Shown: positions 8,218-18,634, counted from the first letter of the stretch. The stretch: DNA of 64,000 nt from Sphingomonas phyllosphaerae 5.2 (GCF_000419605.1 NZ_ATTI01000001.1:62001-126000); one strand, 5' to 3'. Translations and numbers: made by a program. Notes: generated by a model from the letters alone, not told the origin.

Positions 8218-8972
8218 GGGCGGCGCTGCTGCTCGCGCTCGCCGCGCCGCTGATGATGGCGCAGGCCAAGCCGCTGCTGGTGCCCGACGTGTCGCAGCGG
8301 CAGATAGACATCGCCTACAGCTTCACCGGCGCGGAACTGCTGCTGTTCGGCGCAATCATCTATCCCGGCGGACGCCTGCCGGTCGGCGACAAGGGCACCG
8401 ACGTCGTGGTGGTCGTTAAGGGGCCGACGCAATCGGTAGTGATCCGCGAGAAGGAGAAGGTGGCGGGCATCTGGGTCAACGCCGGGCGGCTGCGCTATCG
8501 TTCGGCACCGTCATTCTATGCCGTGGCATCGTCGCGTCCGCTGGGGCGTCTGGTCGACGAGCGGACGCGCGCGATTTACGAACTGGGGCTCGACAGCCTG
8601 CAATTGTCGCCCGCCTCCGCCGCCCCGTCGGACGTGCAGGACCGTTTCACCCGCGGCCTGGTCGAGCAGCGGACGCGAACCGGGCTGTTCTACGAAGCGC
8701 CGCGGGCGGTGGAGATCACCGACGGCGTGCTTTACCGGGCGCGCGTATCGATCCCCGCTCGCGTGCCGGTGGGGCGCTTCACCGCGGAGACGTTCCTGAT
8801 TCGCGACGGCCGCGTGCTGGCGGTGGCGGTGCGTGAGATCGATATCCGTAAATCGGGCTTCGAGCGATTCGTAGCGCAGGCCGCGGATCGTCACGAATGG
8901 CTGTACGGCGGCGCGGCGGTGCTGTTGTCGGTAGCACTCGGCTGGGGTGCGGGGCGGCTGGCGCGGCGCTGA
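8214..8972 (+). CDS. TIGR02186 family membrane-anchored protein
   Basis: The 252-residue protein starts at GTG 8214 in a GTGA overlap with the exporter gene. It has an N-terminal signal (to about residue 18), a large extracytoplasmic beta-rich domain and one C-terminal membrane helix (about 228-248) followed by RLARR. Conserved stretches are YSFTGAELLLFGAI and PGGRLPVGDKGTDVVVVVKGP. The family is found almost only in alphaproteobacteria beside TauE/SafE exporters, suggesting an accessory subunit. No activity is known. Confidence 0.85.
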   Translation: MRAALLLALAAPLMMAQAKPLLVPDVSQRQIDIAYSFTGAELLLFGAIIYPGGRLPVGDKGTDVVVVVKGPTQSVVIREKEKVAGIWVNAGRLRYRSAPSFYAVASSRPLGRLVDERTRAIYELGLDSLQLSPASAAPSDVQDRFTRGLVEQRTRTGLFYEAPRAVEITDGVLYRARVSIPARVPVGRFTAETFLIRDGRVLAVAVREIDIRKSGFERFVAQAADRHEWLYGGAAVLLSVALGWGAGRLARR

Positions 8973-9040
8973 CGGCTCCACCGGTTGTTTACGAAGCCGG
9001 TGCTAGAGTCACGTGTCAGACGCCAGAAAGCGCCAACCAC

Positions 9041-10714
9041 ATGAACGACATACCAGGCTCGCACGCCTTCGATGCCGCAATCGCCGCCGCCTTTTCGGGC
9101 GCGCCGCCACTGCACGATGCGAGCGGCGCGATCGGCTATGTCCGGCAGATCGCCGGTGGTCGGGGCGAACTGATGCTCGACGGGGCGATGCTCGCGGCGC
9201 TGCAGGCCGACGCCGATCCGACGCTTGCGATGGCGGGGCAGGTCGGCGGGCAGGTAAAGGCGCGTGTCGGCGCGACCTGGCTGATCGCCACGATCCGCGC
9301 GCTAAGCCTGGTGGGCGGGCCGCGTGATCCGGTCGCCGCGGAGGTCGACTTCCTCGGCGAAGGTGATGAGGAGCGACTGACAGGGCGGCTCCACGGGTTC
9401 CGCCGCGGGGTCACCCGCTATCCGACGCCGGGGACGGAAGTGTTCGCGGTCGGTGGCAACGATCTCAAGGAAATCTATGCCGCGACCGGACGCGCCGCCA
9501 TCGAGATCGGCACCGTTCACCCGACCCGCGACGTGCGCGCTTCGCTCTACATCGACGCGATGCTTGGCAAGCATTTCGCGTTGCTCGGCTCGACCGGCAC
9601 CGGCAAGTCGACCGCCGCGGCGCTGATCCTCCACCGTATCTGCACGCTTGCGCCGCAGGGGCGTGTCGTGATGATCGACCCGCACGGCGAATATGGCGCC
9701 GCGTTCGGCAAAGCAGGCGCGCTGTTCGATGTCTCGAATTTGCAGATGCCGTATTGGTTGATGAACTTCGACGAGCATTGCGAGGTGTTCGTCACCTCCG
9801 AAGGCACGGCACGGCAAGTTGACGCCGATATCCTCGCCAAATGCCTGCTCGCCGCCAAGGCCAGGAGCCGCGCGGGGCAGGAGATCGCGAAACTTACCGT
9901 CGACGCCCCGATTCCATATCTGCTCAGCGACCTGACACAGATCATCCAGCAGGAAATGGGGAAGATGGACCGCGCGGGCGATACCTCGCCTTATCTGCGG
10001 CTGAAGAACAAGATCGACGAAGTGCGCGCTGATCCCCGCTACGGCTTCATGTTCTCCGGCATGCTGGTCGGCGACACGATGGCGGCATTCGTGCAACGCA
10101 TCTTCCGTCTGCCTGGTGAGGGCAAGCCGATCTCGATCATCGACGTGTCGGGCGTACCGAGCGAGATCACGTCAGTGGTGGTCGCGGTGCTGGCGCGGAT
10201 GGTGTTCGACTTCGCGATCTGGTCGCGCGGCGAGGCGCAGCGGCCAATCCTGCTGGTCTGCGAGGAGGCCCACCGTTACGTCCCCGCCGATCCCGCCGCT
10301 CGGGGATCGGTGGCGCAGATCCTCGGCCGGATCGCCAAGGAAGGGCGCAAGTACGGCGTCGCACTGGGGCTGGTGACGCAGCGCCCGTCGGACCTGTCGG
10401 AGGGCGTGCTGTCGCAATGCGGTACGATCATCTCGATGCGGCTGAACAACGATCGCGATCAGGCGTTCGTCCGCGCCGCAATGCCCGAAGGCGCGCGTGG
10501 CTTCCTCGACGCCCTGCCGGCGCTCCGCAATCGTGAGGCGATCGTCTGCGGCGAGGGCGTCGCGATCCCGATCCGGGTGGCGTTCGACACGCTGGAGGAA
10601 GGGCGGCGGCCGGCATCCGATGACCCGATCTTCTCCGAATTGTGGCGGAACACCGGCGGCGAGGAGGAGATGGTTGCCCGCACTGTGCACCGCTGGCGGT
10701 CGCAGGGCCGCTAG
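9041..10714 (+). CDS. HerA-like DUF87 ATP-binding protein
   Basis: The 557-residue P-loop ATPase has Walker A LGSTGTGKST at about 182-191 and MIDPHGEYG shortly after. A Walker B-type strand ILLVCEEAH lies near 405, with LGRIAKEGRKYG and VTQRPSDLSEG after it, as in the HerA/FtsK group. An N-terminal beta-barrel-like region (1-150) fits the HAS-barrel of HerA. HerA normally works with the nuclease NurA in end processing, but no nurA gene is next to it. It ends tail to tail with a DUF1810 gene, sharing the stop bases. Confidence 0.82.
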   Translation: MNDIPGSHAFDAAIAAAFSGAPPLHDASGAIGYVRQIAGGRGELMLDGAMLAALQADADPTLAMAGQVGGQVKARVGATWLIATIRALSLVGGPRDPVAAEVDFLGEGDEERLTGRLHGFRRGVTRYPTPGTEVFAVGGNDLKEIYAATGRAAIEIGTVHPTRDVRASLYIDAMLGKHFALLGSTGTGKSTAAALILHRICTLAPQGRVVMIDPHGEYGAAFGKAGALFDVSNLQMPYWLMNFDEHCEVFVTSEGTARQVDADILAKCLLAAKARSRAGQEIAKLTVDAPIPYLLSDLTQIIQQEMGKMDRAGDTSPYLRLKNKIDEVRADPRYGFMFSGMLVGDTMAAFVQRIFRLPGEGKPISIIDVSGVPSEITSVVVAVLARMVFDFAIWSRGEAQRPILLVCEEAHRYVPADPAARGSVAQILGRIAKEGRKYGVALGLVTQRPSDLSEGVLSQCGTIISMRLNNDRDQAFVRAAMPEGARGFLDALPALRNREAIVCGEGVAIPIRVAFDTLEEGRRPASDDPIFSELWRNTGGEEEMVARTVHRWRSQGR

Positions 10715-11124
10715 GTGCGTTCGCCAAGCAGCCGCAAGGTGGCGTGGTCGGGCCCGTCGAACAACGCCTTCAGCGTCTCGGCGACAATCGCCGGGGCGCC
10801 GGCACGATCGAACAGTGTCAGGGACGAGCGCAGCTTCATCGCGTCGACCACGCCCATGATCGAATCGGCCGACCGTCCACGATGCGGGCCAAGCGCAGTG
10901 ACACATTCGAGATAGCGACGGCCGAGTAGCGGATGCGCCAGATAGGCGCGCGCTTCGTCCACATCGCGGATAGCATAATGCCGGGCGGTGGCGCTCTGGC
11001 CCAAGCCGGCGACTTGCGGAAAAACGAACCACATCCAGTGGGTGCGCTTGGCGCCCTGCGTCAGTTCGCGGAGTGCGGTGTCGTAAAGGGGCGCCTGAGC
11101 GGCGACGAAGCGGGCGAGATCCAT
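10711..11124 (-). CDS. DUF1810 family protein
   Basis: The 137-residue soluble protein matches DUF1810: MDLARFVAAQ at the start, the hallmark THWMWFVFPQVAGLG, the YAIRDVDEARAYLAHPLLG segment, and a C-terminal helix around LFDGPDHATLRLL. The function is unknown. ATG 11124 is preferred to a TTG 9 nt upstream because the TTG has no ribosome site. The stop TAG shares the CTAG at 10711-10714 with the convergent HerA-like gene. Confidence 0.85.
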   Translation of the reverse strand: MDLARFVAAQAPLYDTALRELTQGAKRTHWMWFVFPQVAGLGQSATARHYAIRDVDEARAYLAHPLLGRRYLECVTALGPHRGRSADSIMGVVDAMKLRSSLTLFDRAGAPAIVAETLKALFDGPDHATLRLLGERT

Positions 11125-11164
11125 CCCTGCCAAACGCGCGGGAGGGTGGAGCCGGTCCGTTCGG

Positions 11165-11272
11165 TCAGGCCGTGATCGCCGTCACTGCGTCAACGTAGAG
11201 CAGAAGTGCCGTGGTGGCGAAGCTGGCGGCGCTGATCAGCAGCGAGCGGGCGAGCGTGGGATAGTGCGACAT
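11165..11272 (-). CDS. Small membrane protein, 35 aa (second of a tandem pair)
   Basis: The short frame encodes 35 residues beginning MSHYPTLARSLLISAASF and ending in DAVTAITA. One hydrophobic helix spans about residues 10-26. GGAG sits 9 nt before the ATG. It lies only 14 bp after a second, similar-sized membrane peptide in the same direction, and both follow a sigma-54-like promoter. I do not recognise a named family. Size, spacing, ribosome site and shared architecture make a random frame unlikely. Confidence 0.6.
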   Translation of the reverse strand: MSHYPTLARSLLISAASFATTALLLYVDAVTAITA

Positions 11273-11286
11273 CGGGCTGGCTCCGG

Positions 11287-11397
11287 TCAGGCGATCGGGG
11301 TGACGGGGACGGCGGCGCTGACCATCACGACGGCGACGGCGACGGCGGCGGCGATCGAGAACAGCGACTGGCGGAGAGCGGCGAAACGGATGGTCAT
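11287..11397 (-). CDS. Small membrane protein, 36 aa (first of a tandem pair)
   Basis: The 36-residue peptide begins MTIRFAALRQSLFSIAA and ends in AAVPVTPIA, with a basic N terminus and one long hydrophobic helix (about residues 12-32). An ideal AGGAG lies 8 nt upstream of the ATG. It could be a single-pass membrane peptide or a secreted one, since AAVPV could be cleaved. It sits 53 nt downstream of a sigma-54-type element and directly before a second 35-residue membrane peptide. Function unknown. Confidence 0.65.
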   Translation of the reverse strand: MTIRFAALRQSLFSIAAAVAVAVVMVSAAVPVTPIA

Positions 11398-11450
11398 TTG
11401 GTGAACTCCTGATGCGTCGGGCCGGTCGATCCGGCCGATGCCAGGTTCAC

Positions 11451-11466
11451 TGCAGGGACCGTGCCA
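11451..11466 (-). promoter_or_regulatory. Sigma-54-type promoter for the small membrane protein pair
   Basis: Read on the minus strand this is TGGCACGGTCCCTGCA. It matches the RpoN consensus TGGCACG-N4-TTGCW at all but one position and keeps the GG (-24) and GC (-12) pairs exactly 10 nt apart. It stands 53 nt before the ATG at 11397, leaving a normal leader with AGGAG. Confidence 0.6.
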
Positions 11467-11506
11467 ATTGGCTGCCAAGAGGGATCGACGTCGTGTCGCC
11501 ACAAAA

Positions 11507-11523
11507 CTGGCGCGATCCGCCAG
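11507..11523. promoter_or_regulatory. Inverted repeat upstream of the sigma-54-type promoter
   Basis: CTGGCG at 11507-11512 and CGCCAG at 11518-11523 form a perfect 6-bp inverted repeat with a 5-nt spacer, about 40 bp upstream of the -24 element. RpoN promoters need an enhancer-binding activator, so this is a candidate site. It is rather close compared with usual enhancers. Confidence 0.35.
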
Positions 11524-11559
11524 CTGTTTCCGGTAAGCTCCGCCAGATTGCGGCGCGGA

Positions 11560-12618
11560 TTACGATGCGGTGATCGTCCGCGCCCGCCCCTGGTCCTTGG
11601 CGCGGTACAAGGCAGCGTCGGCGCGCGCCATCAGCGCGGCGCGTCCCTCGCCCACACGCCCCTCGGCGACGCCGGCGGAAAAGGAGACGGTACCGATCAG
11701 TTCGCCGGTTTCGCGCACACGCGGGCGGCGCTCGGCGATCACCTGGCGGATGCGTTCGATCACCTGTGCGGCCTCGTCGAGAGGGGTGTCCTCGAACAGT
11801 AGCGCGAACTCCTCGCCGCCATAGCGGGCGACCATCATGCCCTTTTCGGACGCGAGCATCTGCGCGACCATTCGGATCACGCGATCGCCGACCGCATGGC
11901 CGAAATTGTCGTTGACGCGCTTGAAGTGGTCGATGTCGCAGATTGCGACGGTGACGGCCGTATCACGATGCAGCGACGCGAAGGTCTCGTCGAAGGCGCG
12001 TCGGTTCGGCAGGTCGGTGAGCGGATCGGTGCGTGCCGAGCCGCGTGCCTCGTCGAGCGCGGTGCGCAGTTCCTCGGTCTCGCGCAGCGCGTGGTCGAGC
12101 TTCGATTCGGCACGCTGCACGCGCTGGATCATGTCGGTGGTCAGCGCCGCGATTGCCTCGATTCCGGCCTCCGCACCCATGTCCCGCATCGTGTCGGCGG
12201 AGCGTTGCAGGTCACGACCGAAGTCGTTTGCCTCGGCATGGACGACGCGCATCGTGTCGTCGAACCCGTCCAGTTGAAGCATCATCCGCTCCATCATCGC
12301 CTGATGCGCGTCGGCATCTCCGGTCAGCGGCACATCGTCGCCGTCGTCGTCGCCAACGAGTGGCACGCCAGCGACCGCGCTGCCGCCAAGCGACGCGATG
12401 TCATGGGTGGTCAACCGCACGCCGCCATCGGTGATCGCCGCGACGCGCCGGGCGACCAGCCCTTCGCAATTGGCGATCACTTCATAGGCGAAGGCGTAAT
12501 GCGCCGGTTCCGGGCTGAGGCGGTGGGCGGCGAGGAACGCCCCGATGCGGGCGAACAGCCGGTCTCCCCCGTTCGCTTGCCCGGCATCGACCGCCCTGCT
12601 CGCCATCGCCCGTCCCAT
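11560..12618 (-). CDS. Diguanylate cyclase (GGDEF domain)
   Basis: The 352-residue protein has an N-terminal helical region (1-180) with no recognised sensor or membrane helix, then a GGDEF domain (about 190-350). [15 protein letters not shown] opens the domain, [15 protein letters not shown] binds metal and substrate, and the active loop is RYGGEEF, so it should make c-di-GMP. The inhibitory RxxD motif expected just before the loop is replaced by EKGM, so product inhibition may be absent. It lies about 4 kb from an NfrB-like glycosyltransferase, a c-di-GMP-dependent pathway in E. coli. That link is inference. Confidence 0.88.
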   Translation of the reverse strand: MGRAMASRAVDAGQANGGDRLFARIGAFLAAHRLSPEPAHYAFAYEVIANCEGLVARRVAAITDGGVRLTTHDIASLGGSAVAGVPLVGDDDGDDVPLTGDADAHQAMMERMMLQLDGFDDTMRVVHAEANDFGRDLQRSADTMRDMGAEAGIEAIAALTTDMIQRVQRAESKLDHALRETEELRTALDEARGSARTDPLTDLPNRRAFDETFASLHRDTAVTVAICDIDHFKRVNDNFGHAVGDRVIRMVAQMLASEKGMMVARYGGEEFALLFEDTPLDEAAQVIERIRQVIAERRPRVRETGELIGTVSFSAGVAEGRVGEGRAALMARADAALYRAKDQGRARTITAS

Positions 12619-12681
12619 ATTGTCCCCACTTCGATGGGAGCGCTATAATGCGGGAACTCCTAAGATATCCTAAGCACCCGC

Positions 12682-13215
12682 TTAGTGTCCGGCGAGCCGG
12701 GTTACCGCCTCCAGCGAACGCGAGACGTGCTCGGCGGGGTTCATATCGGAATAGACCGAAGCGATCCGGCCGTCGCGGGCGATGACGTAGCTGGTCCGGC
12801 TGGTTACCTGCCGCCCCTTGACTTCACGTCCGAGCGCGACGTCGTAGCCCGCGACCACCTTCGGTCCGGCACTGGCCACGGTAAACTTGCCCGCGCACTC
12901 GCTGGACGAGAAGCGCTGGAGATCGGGCACGTTGTCGGCGGACATGCCGATCACCGTCGCACCGGCGGCACGGAACGCATCGACCTTCTCGGCAAAGGCG
13001 CGCGCCTCCGCATTGCAGCCGCCGGTGAAGGCGGCGGGGAAGAAGTAGAGGACGACCGGCCCGCGCTTCAGCGCATCGGCGAGTCGCACCGGCACCACCT
13101 TGCCGGCCATCGCGCCGCGGGTGGAGAAATCGGGCGCCTTCGCACCGGGCGCCAGAGCGGCAAATGCCGGGGTGGCGAGTGTGAGAGCGAGGGTGGCGGC
13201 AAGCAGGCGGCGCAT
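12682..13215 (-). CDS. Periplasmic peroxiredoxin (BCP/PrxQ-like)
   Basis: The 177-residue thioredoxin-fold protein starts at an ATG with GGAG 9-10 nt upstream. A signal peptide ends in TPAFAAL (about residue 20). The peroxidatic cysteine is Cys67 in AAFTGGCNAE, preceded by VVLYFFP; Cys107 in SSSECAGKF may resolve it. It would reduce peroxides in the periplasm. It is divergent from crtY, so an antioxidant pairing with carotenoids is plausible but not shown. Confidence 0.85.
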   Translation of the reverse strand: MRRLLAATLALTLATPAFAALAPGAKAPDFSTRGAMAGKVVPVRLADALKRGPVVLYFFPAAFTGGCNAEARAFAEKVDAFRAAGATVIGMSADNVPDLQRFSSSECAGKFTVASAGPKVVAGYDVALGREVKGRQVTSRTSYVIARDGRIASVYSDMNPAEHVSRSLEAVTRLAGH

Positions 13216-13339
13216 CGGGCAATCTCCGGCAGGGACGGTGGCGAACAAGCCTTCGTAGCGGGGGTCGGCGCCGCCAGCCAGCCCGCTCGCGCATCACCGA
13301 TCGCCGGGCTTCCGCATCGTCCGGCAATCGGGTAGCGCG

Positions 13340-14503
13340 ATGGCCATGCCATCCACCTTGAAATGCGACCTCGCGATCGTCGGCGGCGGCCTGTCCGGCG
13401 CGCTGGTCGCGCTGGCGGTGCAAGCGCGGCATCCGGGGCTGGAGGTGCGGCTGATCGACGCTGGCGACGCGATCGGCGGCAATCACTTCTGGTCGTTCTT
13501 CGGCGCCGATCTCGACGGCCCGGAGCTGGCGCTGGTGGCGCCGGTGATCGCGCATGGCTGGCCCGATTACGACGTCCGCTTCCCCGGCCATGCGCGGACG
13601 CTGGACCAGTCTTACTACACGGTCCGCTCGGCGGCGCTGGACGCGCACGTTCGCGCCATGCTGCCGCGGCGCGCGGTGATGACCGGGCGTAACGTTCTGG
13701 CATGCAGCGCGACTGCGGTGGTGCTGGGCGACGGCGACCGGCTGAGTGCTGGCGGGGTGATCGATGCACGGGGTGCGGGCGACCTGTCGTTGCTGAAGGG
13801 GGGGTGGCAGAAGTTCGTCGGGCACGAACTGCGCGTCGTCGGCGGGCATGGCGTGACGCGCCCGGTCGTGATGGACGCCACCGTGCCGCAGCTGGACGGC
13901 TATCGCTTCGTCTATCTGCTGCCGTTCTCCCCCGACACCTTGCTGGTCGAGGACACCTATTACAGCGATACGCCCGAACTGGACGAGCCGACGCTGGCGA
14001 CTCGGATCGGCGACTATGCCCGAGAGAGGGGCTGGCACGCCGAAATCGTCCACCGCGAGCGCGGCGTGCTGCCTGTGGTCAGCGGCGGCGACTTCGACGC
14101 GTATTGGCGTTCGACCGGCGCGAAGGTCGCCAAGGCCGGGGTGCGCGCCGGGCTGTTCCACCCGACCACCGGCTATTCGCTGCCGGACGCGGCGCGGCTG
14201 GCGGTGTTGATCGCGCAACACAGCGATCTTTCGGGCGCGGCGCTGCACGACCTGACTTTTCGCCACGCCGCGCGTTTGTGGCGACAACGAGGTTTTTACC
14301 GGATGCTCGATCTCATGCTGTTCAAGGCCGCCAATCCCGACCAGCGCTACCGGGTGCTGGAACGATTCTATCGCTTGTCGCCCGATCTGATCGCGCGCTT
14401 CTATGCCGCACACTCGACGACGCTCGACAAGTTGCGGGTGCTTTCGGGGAAACCGCCGGTGCCCGTGGGTCGCGCGATCGCCGCGCTGAGTGGGCGGGCA
14501 TGA
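13340..14503 (+). CDS. crtY: Lycopene beta-cyclase CrtY
   Basis: The 387-residue flavoprotein has the CrtY dinucleotide-binding start DLAIVGGGLSGALVA. The cyclase-specific GGNHFWSFFG follows, then HGWPDYDVRFP, YRFVYLLPFSPDTLLVEDTYY and GLFHPTTGYSLPDAARLA. It cyclises lycopene ends to beta-ionone rings, giving beta-carotene. ATG 13346 is an alternative start. The stop overlaps the ATG of crtI. No crtB is adjacent; the phytoene synthase gene is about 19 kb away on the other strand. Confidence 0.93.
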   Translation: MAMPSTLKCDLAIVGGGLSGALVALAVQARHPGLEVRLIDAGDAIGGNHFWSFFGADLDGPELALVAPVIAHGWPDYDVRFPGHARTLDQSYYTVRSAALDAHVRAMLPRRAVMTGRNVLACSATAVVLGDGDRLSAGGVIDARGAGDLSLLKGGWQKFVGHELRVVGGHGVTRPVVMDATVPQLDGYRFVYLLPFSPDTLLVEDTYYSDTPELDEPTLATRIGDYARERGWHAEIVHRERGVLPVVSGGDFDAYWRSTGAKVAKAGVRAGLFHPTTGYSLPDAARLAVLIAQHSDLSGAALHDLTFRHAARLWRQRGFYRMLDLMLFKAANPDQRYRVLERFYRLSPDLIARFYAAHSTTLDKLRVLSGKPPVPVGRAIAALSGRA

Positions 14504-15987
14504 TGCCGCCGGCATCCCGGCGCGCGGTCGTCGTCGGCGCCGGGTTCGGTGGGTTGGCGCTGGCGATCCGGCTGCAGTCGGCTGGAGTCGCTACCACGAT
14601 CGTCGAGTCGCGCGACAAGCCGGGCGGGCGTGCCTATTTCTGGGAGCAGGACGGCTTCACCTTCGACGCCGGGCCGACCGTAATCACCGATCCGGCCTGC
14701 CTGGAGGAATTGTGGGCGTTGTCGGGGCAGAAGCTGGCCGACGATGTCACACTGGACGCGGTGCAGCCGTTCTACCGGCTCAACTGGCCGGACGGGACCA
14801 ACTTCGACTACACCAACGACGATACGATATTGCGCGCCGAGATTGCCAAGCTGAACCCGGCCGATGTGGCCGGCTACGCCAAGTTCCTCGACTATGCCGC
14901 GGGTGTCTATCACGAAGGCTATGAAAAGCTCGGTACCGTCGCCTTCCTCGACTTTGCGTCGATGATCAAGGCTGCGCCGGCGCTCGCCAAGTATCAGGCG
15001 TGGCGGTCGGTCTACTCGATCGTGTCGAAGTTCGTCGCGGATGAGCGACTCCGGCAGGCATTGTCGTTCCACACGTTGTTGGTCGGGGGCAACCCGATGA
15101 CGACGAGCGCGATCTATGCGCTGATCCACAAGCTGGAGCGCGACGGCGGCGTATGGTTCGCCCGTGGCGGGACAAACCGGCTGGTGGCCGGCATGGTCGC
15201 GCTGTTCGAGCGGCTGGGCGGCACGCTGCGGCTGGCCGACCCGGTGACGCGGATCGAGACGCTGGGCGACCGCGTCACCGCGGTCGAGACCGCAAGCGGG
15301 TGGCGCGAGCCCGTGGACATGGTCGCGGCCAACGCCGACATCATGCACGTCTATCGCGATCTGCTGCCCGAATCCGGTGCGGCCCGACGCACGGCGTCGC
15401 GGCTGGAGCGCAAGCGCTATTCGCCATCCCTGTTCGTCATCCATTTCGGGGTGAAGGGCACGTGGCCGGGCATCCCCCACCACATGATCCTGTTCGGGCC
15501 GCGTTATAAGGGGCTGCTCGACGACATCTACGAGCATGGCGTGCTGAGCGAGGACTTCTCGCTCTATCTCCACCACCCGACGGTGACCGACCCGTCGCTG
15601 GCGCCCGAGGGTGATTCGACCTTCTACGTGCTGGCCCCGGTTCCGCACATGGGCAAGTTCACCGGCGACTGGGAGACGGTGCGCCCGATCCTGGAGAAAC
15701 GCATCCTCGACGAAGTGGGGCGGCGCTTGATCCCGGACATCCACGATCGGATCGTCACCAAGTTCAGCTACGCACCGACCGACTTCGCGCACGATCTGAA
15801 TGCGCATCTCGGCAGCGCCTTCTCGCTGGAGCCGATCCTGACCCAGAGCGCGTATTTTCGCGTGCACAACCGCGACGATGCGATCCCGAACCTGTATTTC
15901 GTGGGCGCGGGGACGCATCCGGGGGCGGGGATCCCCGGCGTCGTCGGCAGCGCGAAGGCGACTGCGGCGCTGATGCTGGAGGGCTGA
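14500..15987 (+). CDS. crtI: Phytoene desaturase CrtI
   Basis: The 495-residue FAD-dependent desaturase begins with VVVGAGFGGLALAIRL (about 10-25), followed by the CrtI substrate region GFTFDAGPTVITDP. It ends in the family signature YFVGAGTHPGAGIPGVVGSAK. It converts phytoene to lycopene in four steps. It starts inside the crtY stop (ATGA), so the two enzymes are translationally coupled and act in order: CrtI product, then CrtY. Confidence 0.95.
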   Translation: MMPPASRRAVVVGAGFGGLALAIRLQSAGVATTIVESRDKPGGRAYFWEQDGFTFDAGPTVITDPACLEELWALSGQKLADDVTLDAVQPFYRLNWPDGTNFDYTNDDTILRAEIAKLNPADVAGYAKFLDYAAGVYHEGYEKLGTVAFLDFASMIKAAPALAKYQAWRSVYSIVSKFVADERLRQALSFHTLLVGGNPMTTSAIYALIHKLERDGGVWFARGGTNRLVAGMVALFERLGGTLRLADPVTRIETLGDRVTAVETASGWREPVDMVAANADIMHVYRDLLPESGAARRTASRLERKRYSPSLFVIHFGVKGTWPGIPHHMILFGPRYKGLLDDIYEHGVLSEDFSLYLHHPTVTDPSLAPEGDSTFYVLAPVPHMGKFTGDWETVRPILEKRILDEVGRRLIPDIHDRIVTKFSYAPTDFAHDLNAHLGSAFSLEPILTQSAYFRVHNRDDAIPNLYFVGAGTHPGAGIPGVVGSAKATAALMLEG

Positions 15988-16550
15988 GGCAAGCCGTGGT
16001 ATTTCGGTGGCGCGTGTAGACCGCCCGGCGCCGTTCAGTGGACGCGGGGCAAAGGGGTAGTACTGATGAGCCACCTTTTGCTTCAACCAAAGCATGGCAA
16101 CCTGGTCAGCCGCCGAGCATCCTTGTCGCCGCAATATGGCGATCGATCGATCCGCGTGCGCTGACGAGGCATATTGCGGAACCGCAGCAGGAACGTGGTG
16201 AGCGCCCTTCATGCTTGCGCTGTTTGCGGGATCGCTCCCGTACAGCAGATCCTCTTCGCGATGCTGTCCAGGACGGGGCCGAGCGCGGCGACGGCGACGG
16301 GGTCGCGGCATTGTCGAGACGCGATCAGTCAACGAACGCTGTTGACAGTCGGAAAGCGGGATTATCCGACACGCCGATGGCGCGCTGCCCTATTCCGACA
16401 CTCGCCGGGCACGCCAGTCGGCCGTTCTACCGCGGCCTCGATCGCACCAAGGCCTTGTATGTCGTCCCACGCGCCGATGTGACATGAAGGCCATTCGATG
16501 CGGCTGAAATAATCGAGGGGGGGGCGCTACGCGACCCACCCCTCCCCGCG
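15988..16550. other. 563-bp gap between crtI and thiC, no gene supported
   Basis: Open frames here (for example 16038-16487 on plus) have no recognisable domain, signal or ribosome site, and composition is less biased than in the neighbouring genes. The only structure seen is a 10-bp inverted repeat at 16129-16179. A poly-G run lies near 16516-16525, just past the thiC stop. Confidence 0.5.
16129..16179. repeat. 10-bp inverted repeat with 31-nt spacer
   Basis: CCGCAATATG (16129-16138) is the exact reverse complement of CATATTGCGG (16170-16179). It sits inside the 563-bp gap. The arms are AT-richer than their surroundings. It may be an RNA hairpin or a paired protein site. Confidence 0.4.
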
Positions 16551-18413
<1,863 letters not shown>

Positions 18414-18448
18414 CTACGGGAGGAAGACGAGGGTCCGGGGACGCCGCA

Positions 18449-18545
18449 TCCACTCCCTACGCCGGTGTCAGCCGGATCAGGTTCGGCGGGTCGAGGACTG
18501 CGGCCCTCCTCTCAACCGCAGCATCGGCGGTCCCCCGGGGAAGCG
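18449..18545 (-). promoter_or_regulatory. TPP riboswitch upstream of thiC
   Basis: On the minus strand the leader has the THI-box core in order: a TTGAGAGG element (CUGAGA variant), then CCGAACCTGATCCGGCT, then ACACCGGCGTAGGGAGTG. These match the conserved pyrimidine- and pyrophosphate-sensing halves of the TPP aptamer. A CCGGGG-GAC stretch at the 5' end can also pair with GTCCCCGG just past the aptamer (about 18433-18442), a possible expression platform. The downstream gene is thiC, the usual target. Confidence 0.9.
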
Positions 18546-18577
18546 GCCGGTATAGGCGCGTCGGCATCGCAGCACCA

Positions 18578-18616
18578 ACGAAAAAGGCCGCATCCGCAAT
18601 CACGGACGCGGCCTTT
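18578..18616 (-). terminator. Rho-independent terminator after the ferritin-like genes
   Basis: A 14-bp stem (18583-18596 with 18603-18616, one mismatch, loop of 6) is followed on the minus strand by TTTTTC. It lies about 20 bp after the stop of the ferritin-like gene at 18635. Confidence 0.8.
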
Positions 18617-18634
18617 GTTCGCTCGGTCGTGCGA

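Noticed and set aside
14401..16332. A 643-codon minus-strand frame opposite crtI
   Set aside because: Antisense to crtI, rich in Arg/His/Asp with no recognisable fold; explained by codon bias of the real gene.
16321..16380. Sigma-70 promoter with TTGACA at 16342
   Set aside because: No acceptable -10 at 16-18 nt spacing and no gene downstream on plus.
16038..16487. A 149-codon plus-strand frame in the crtI-thiC gap
   Set aside because: Not opposite a gene, but has no ribosome site, domain or hydrophobic pattern; composition is like random GC-rich DNA.
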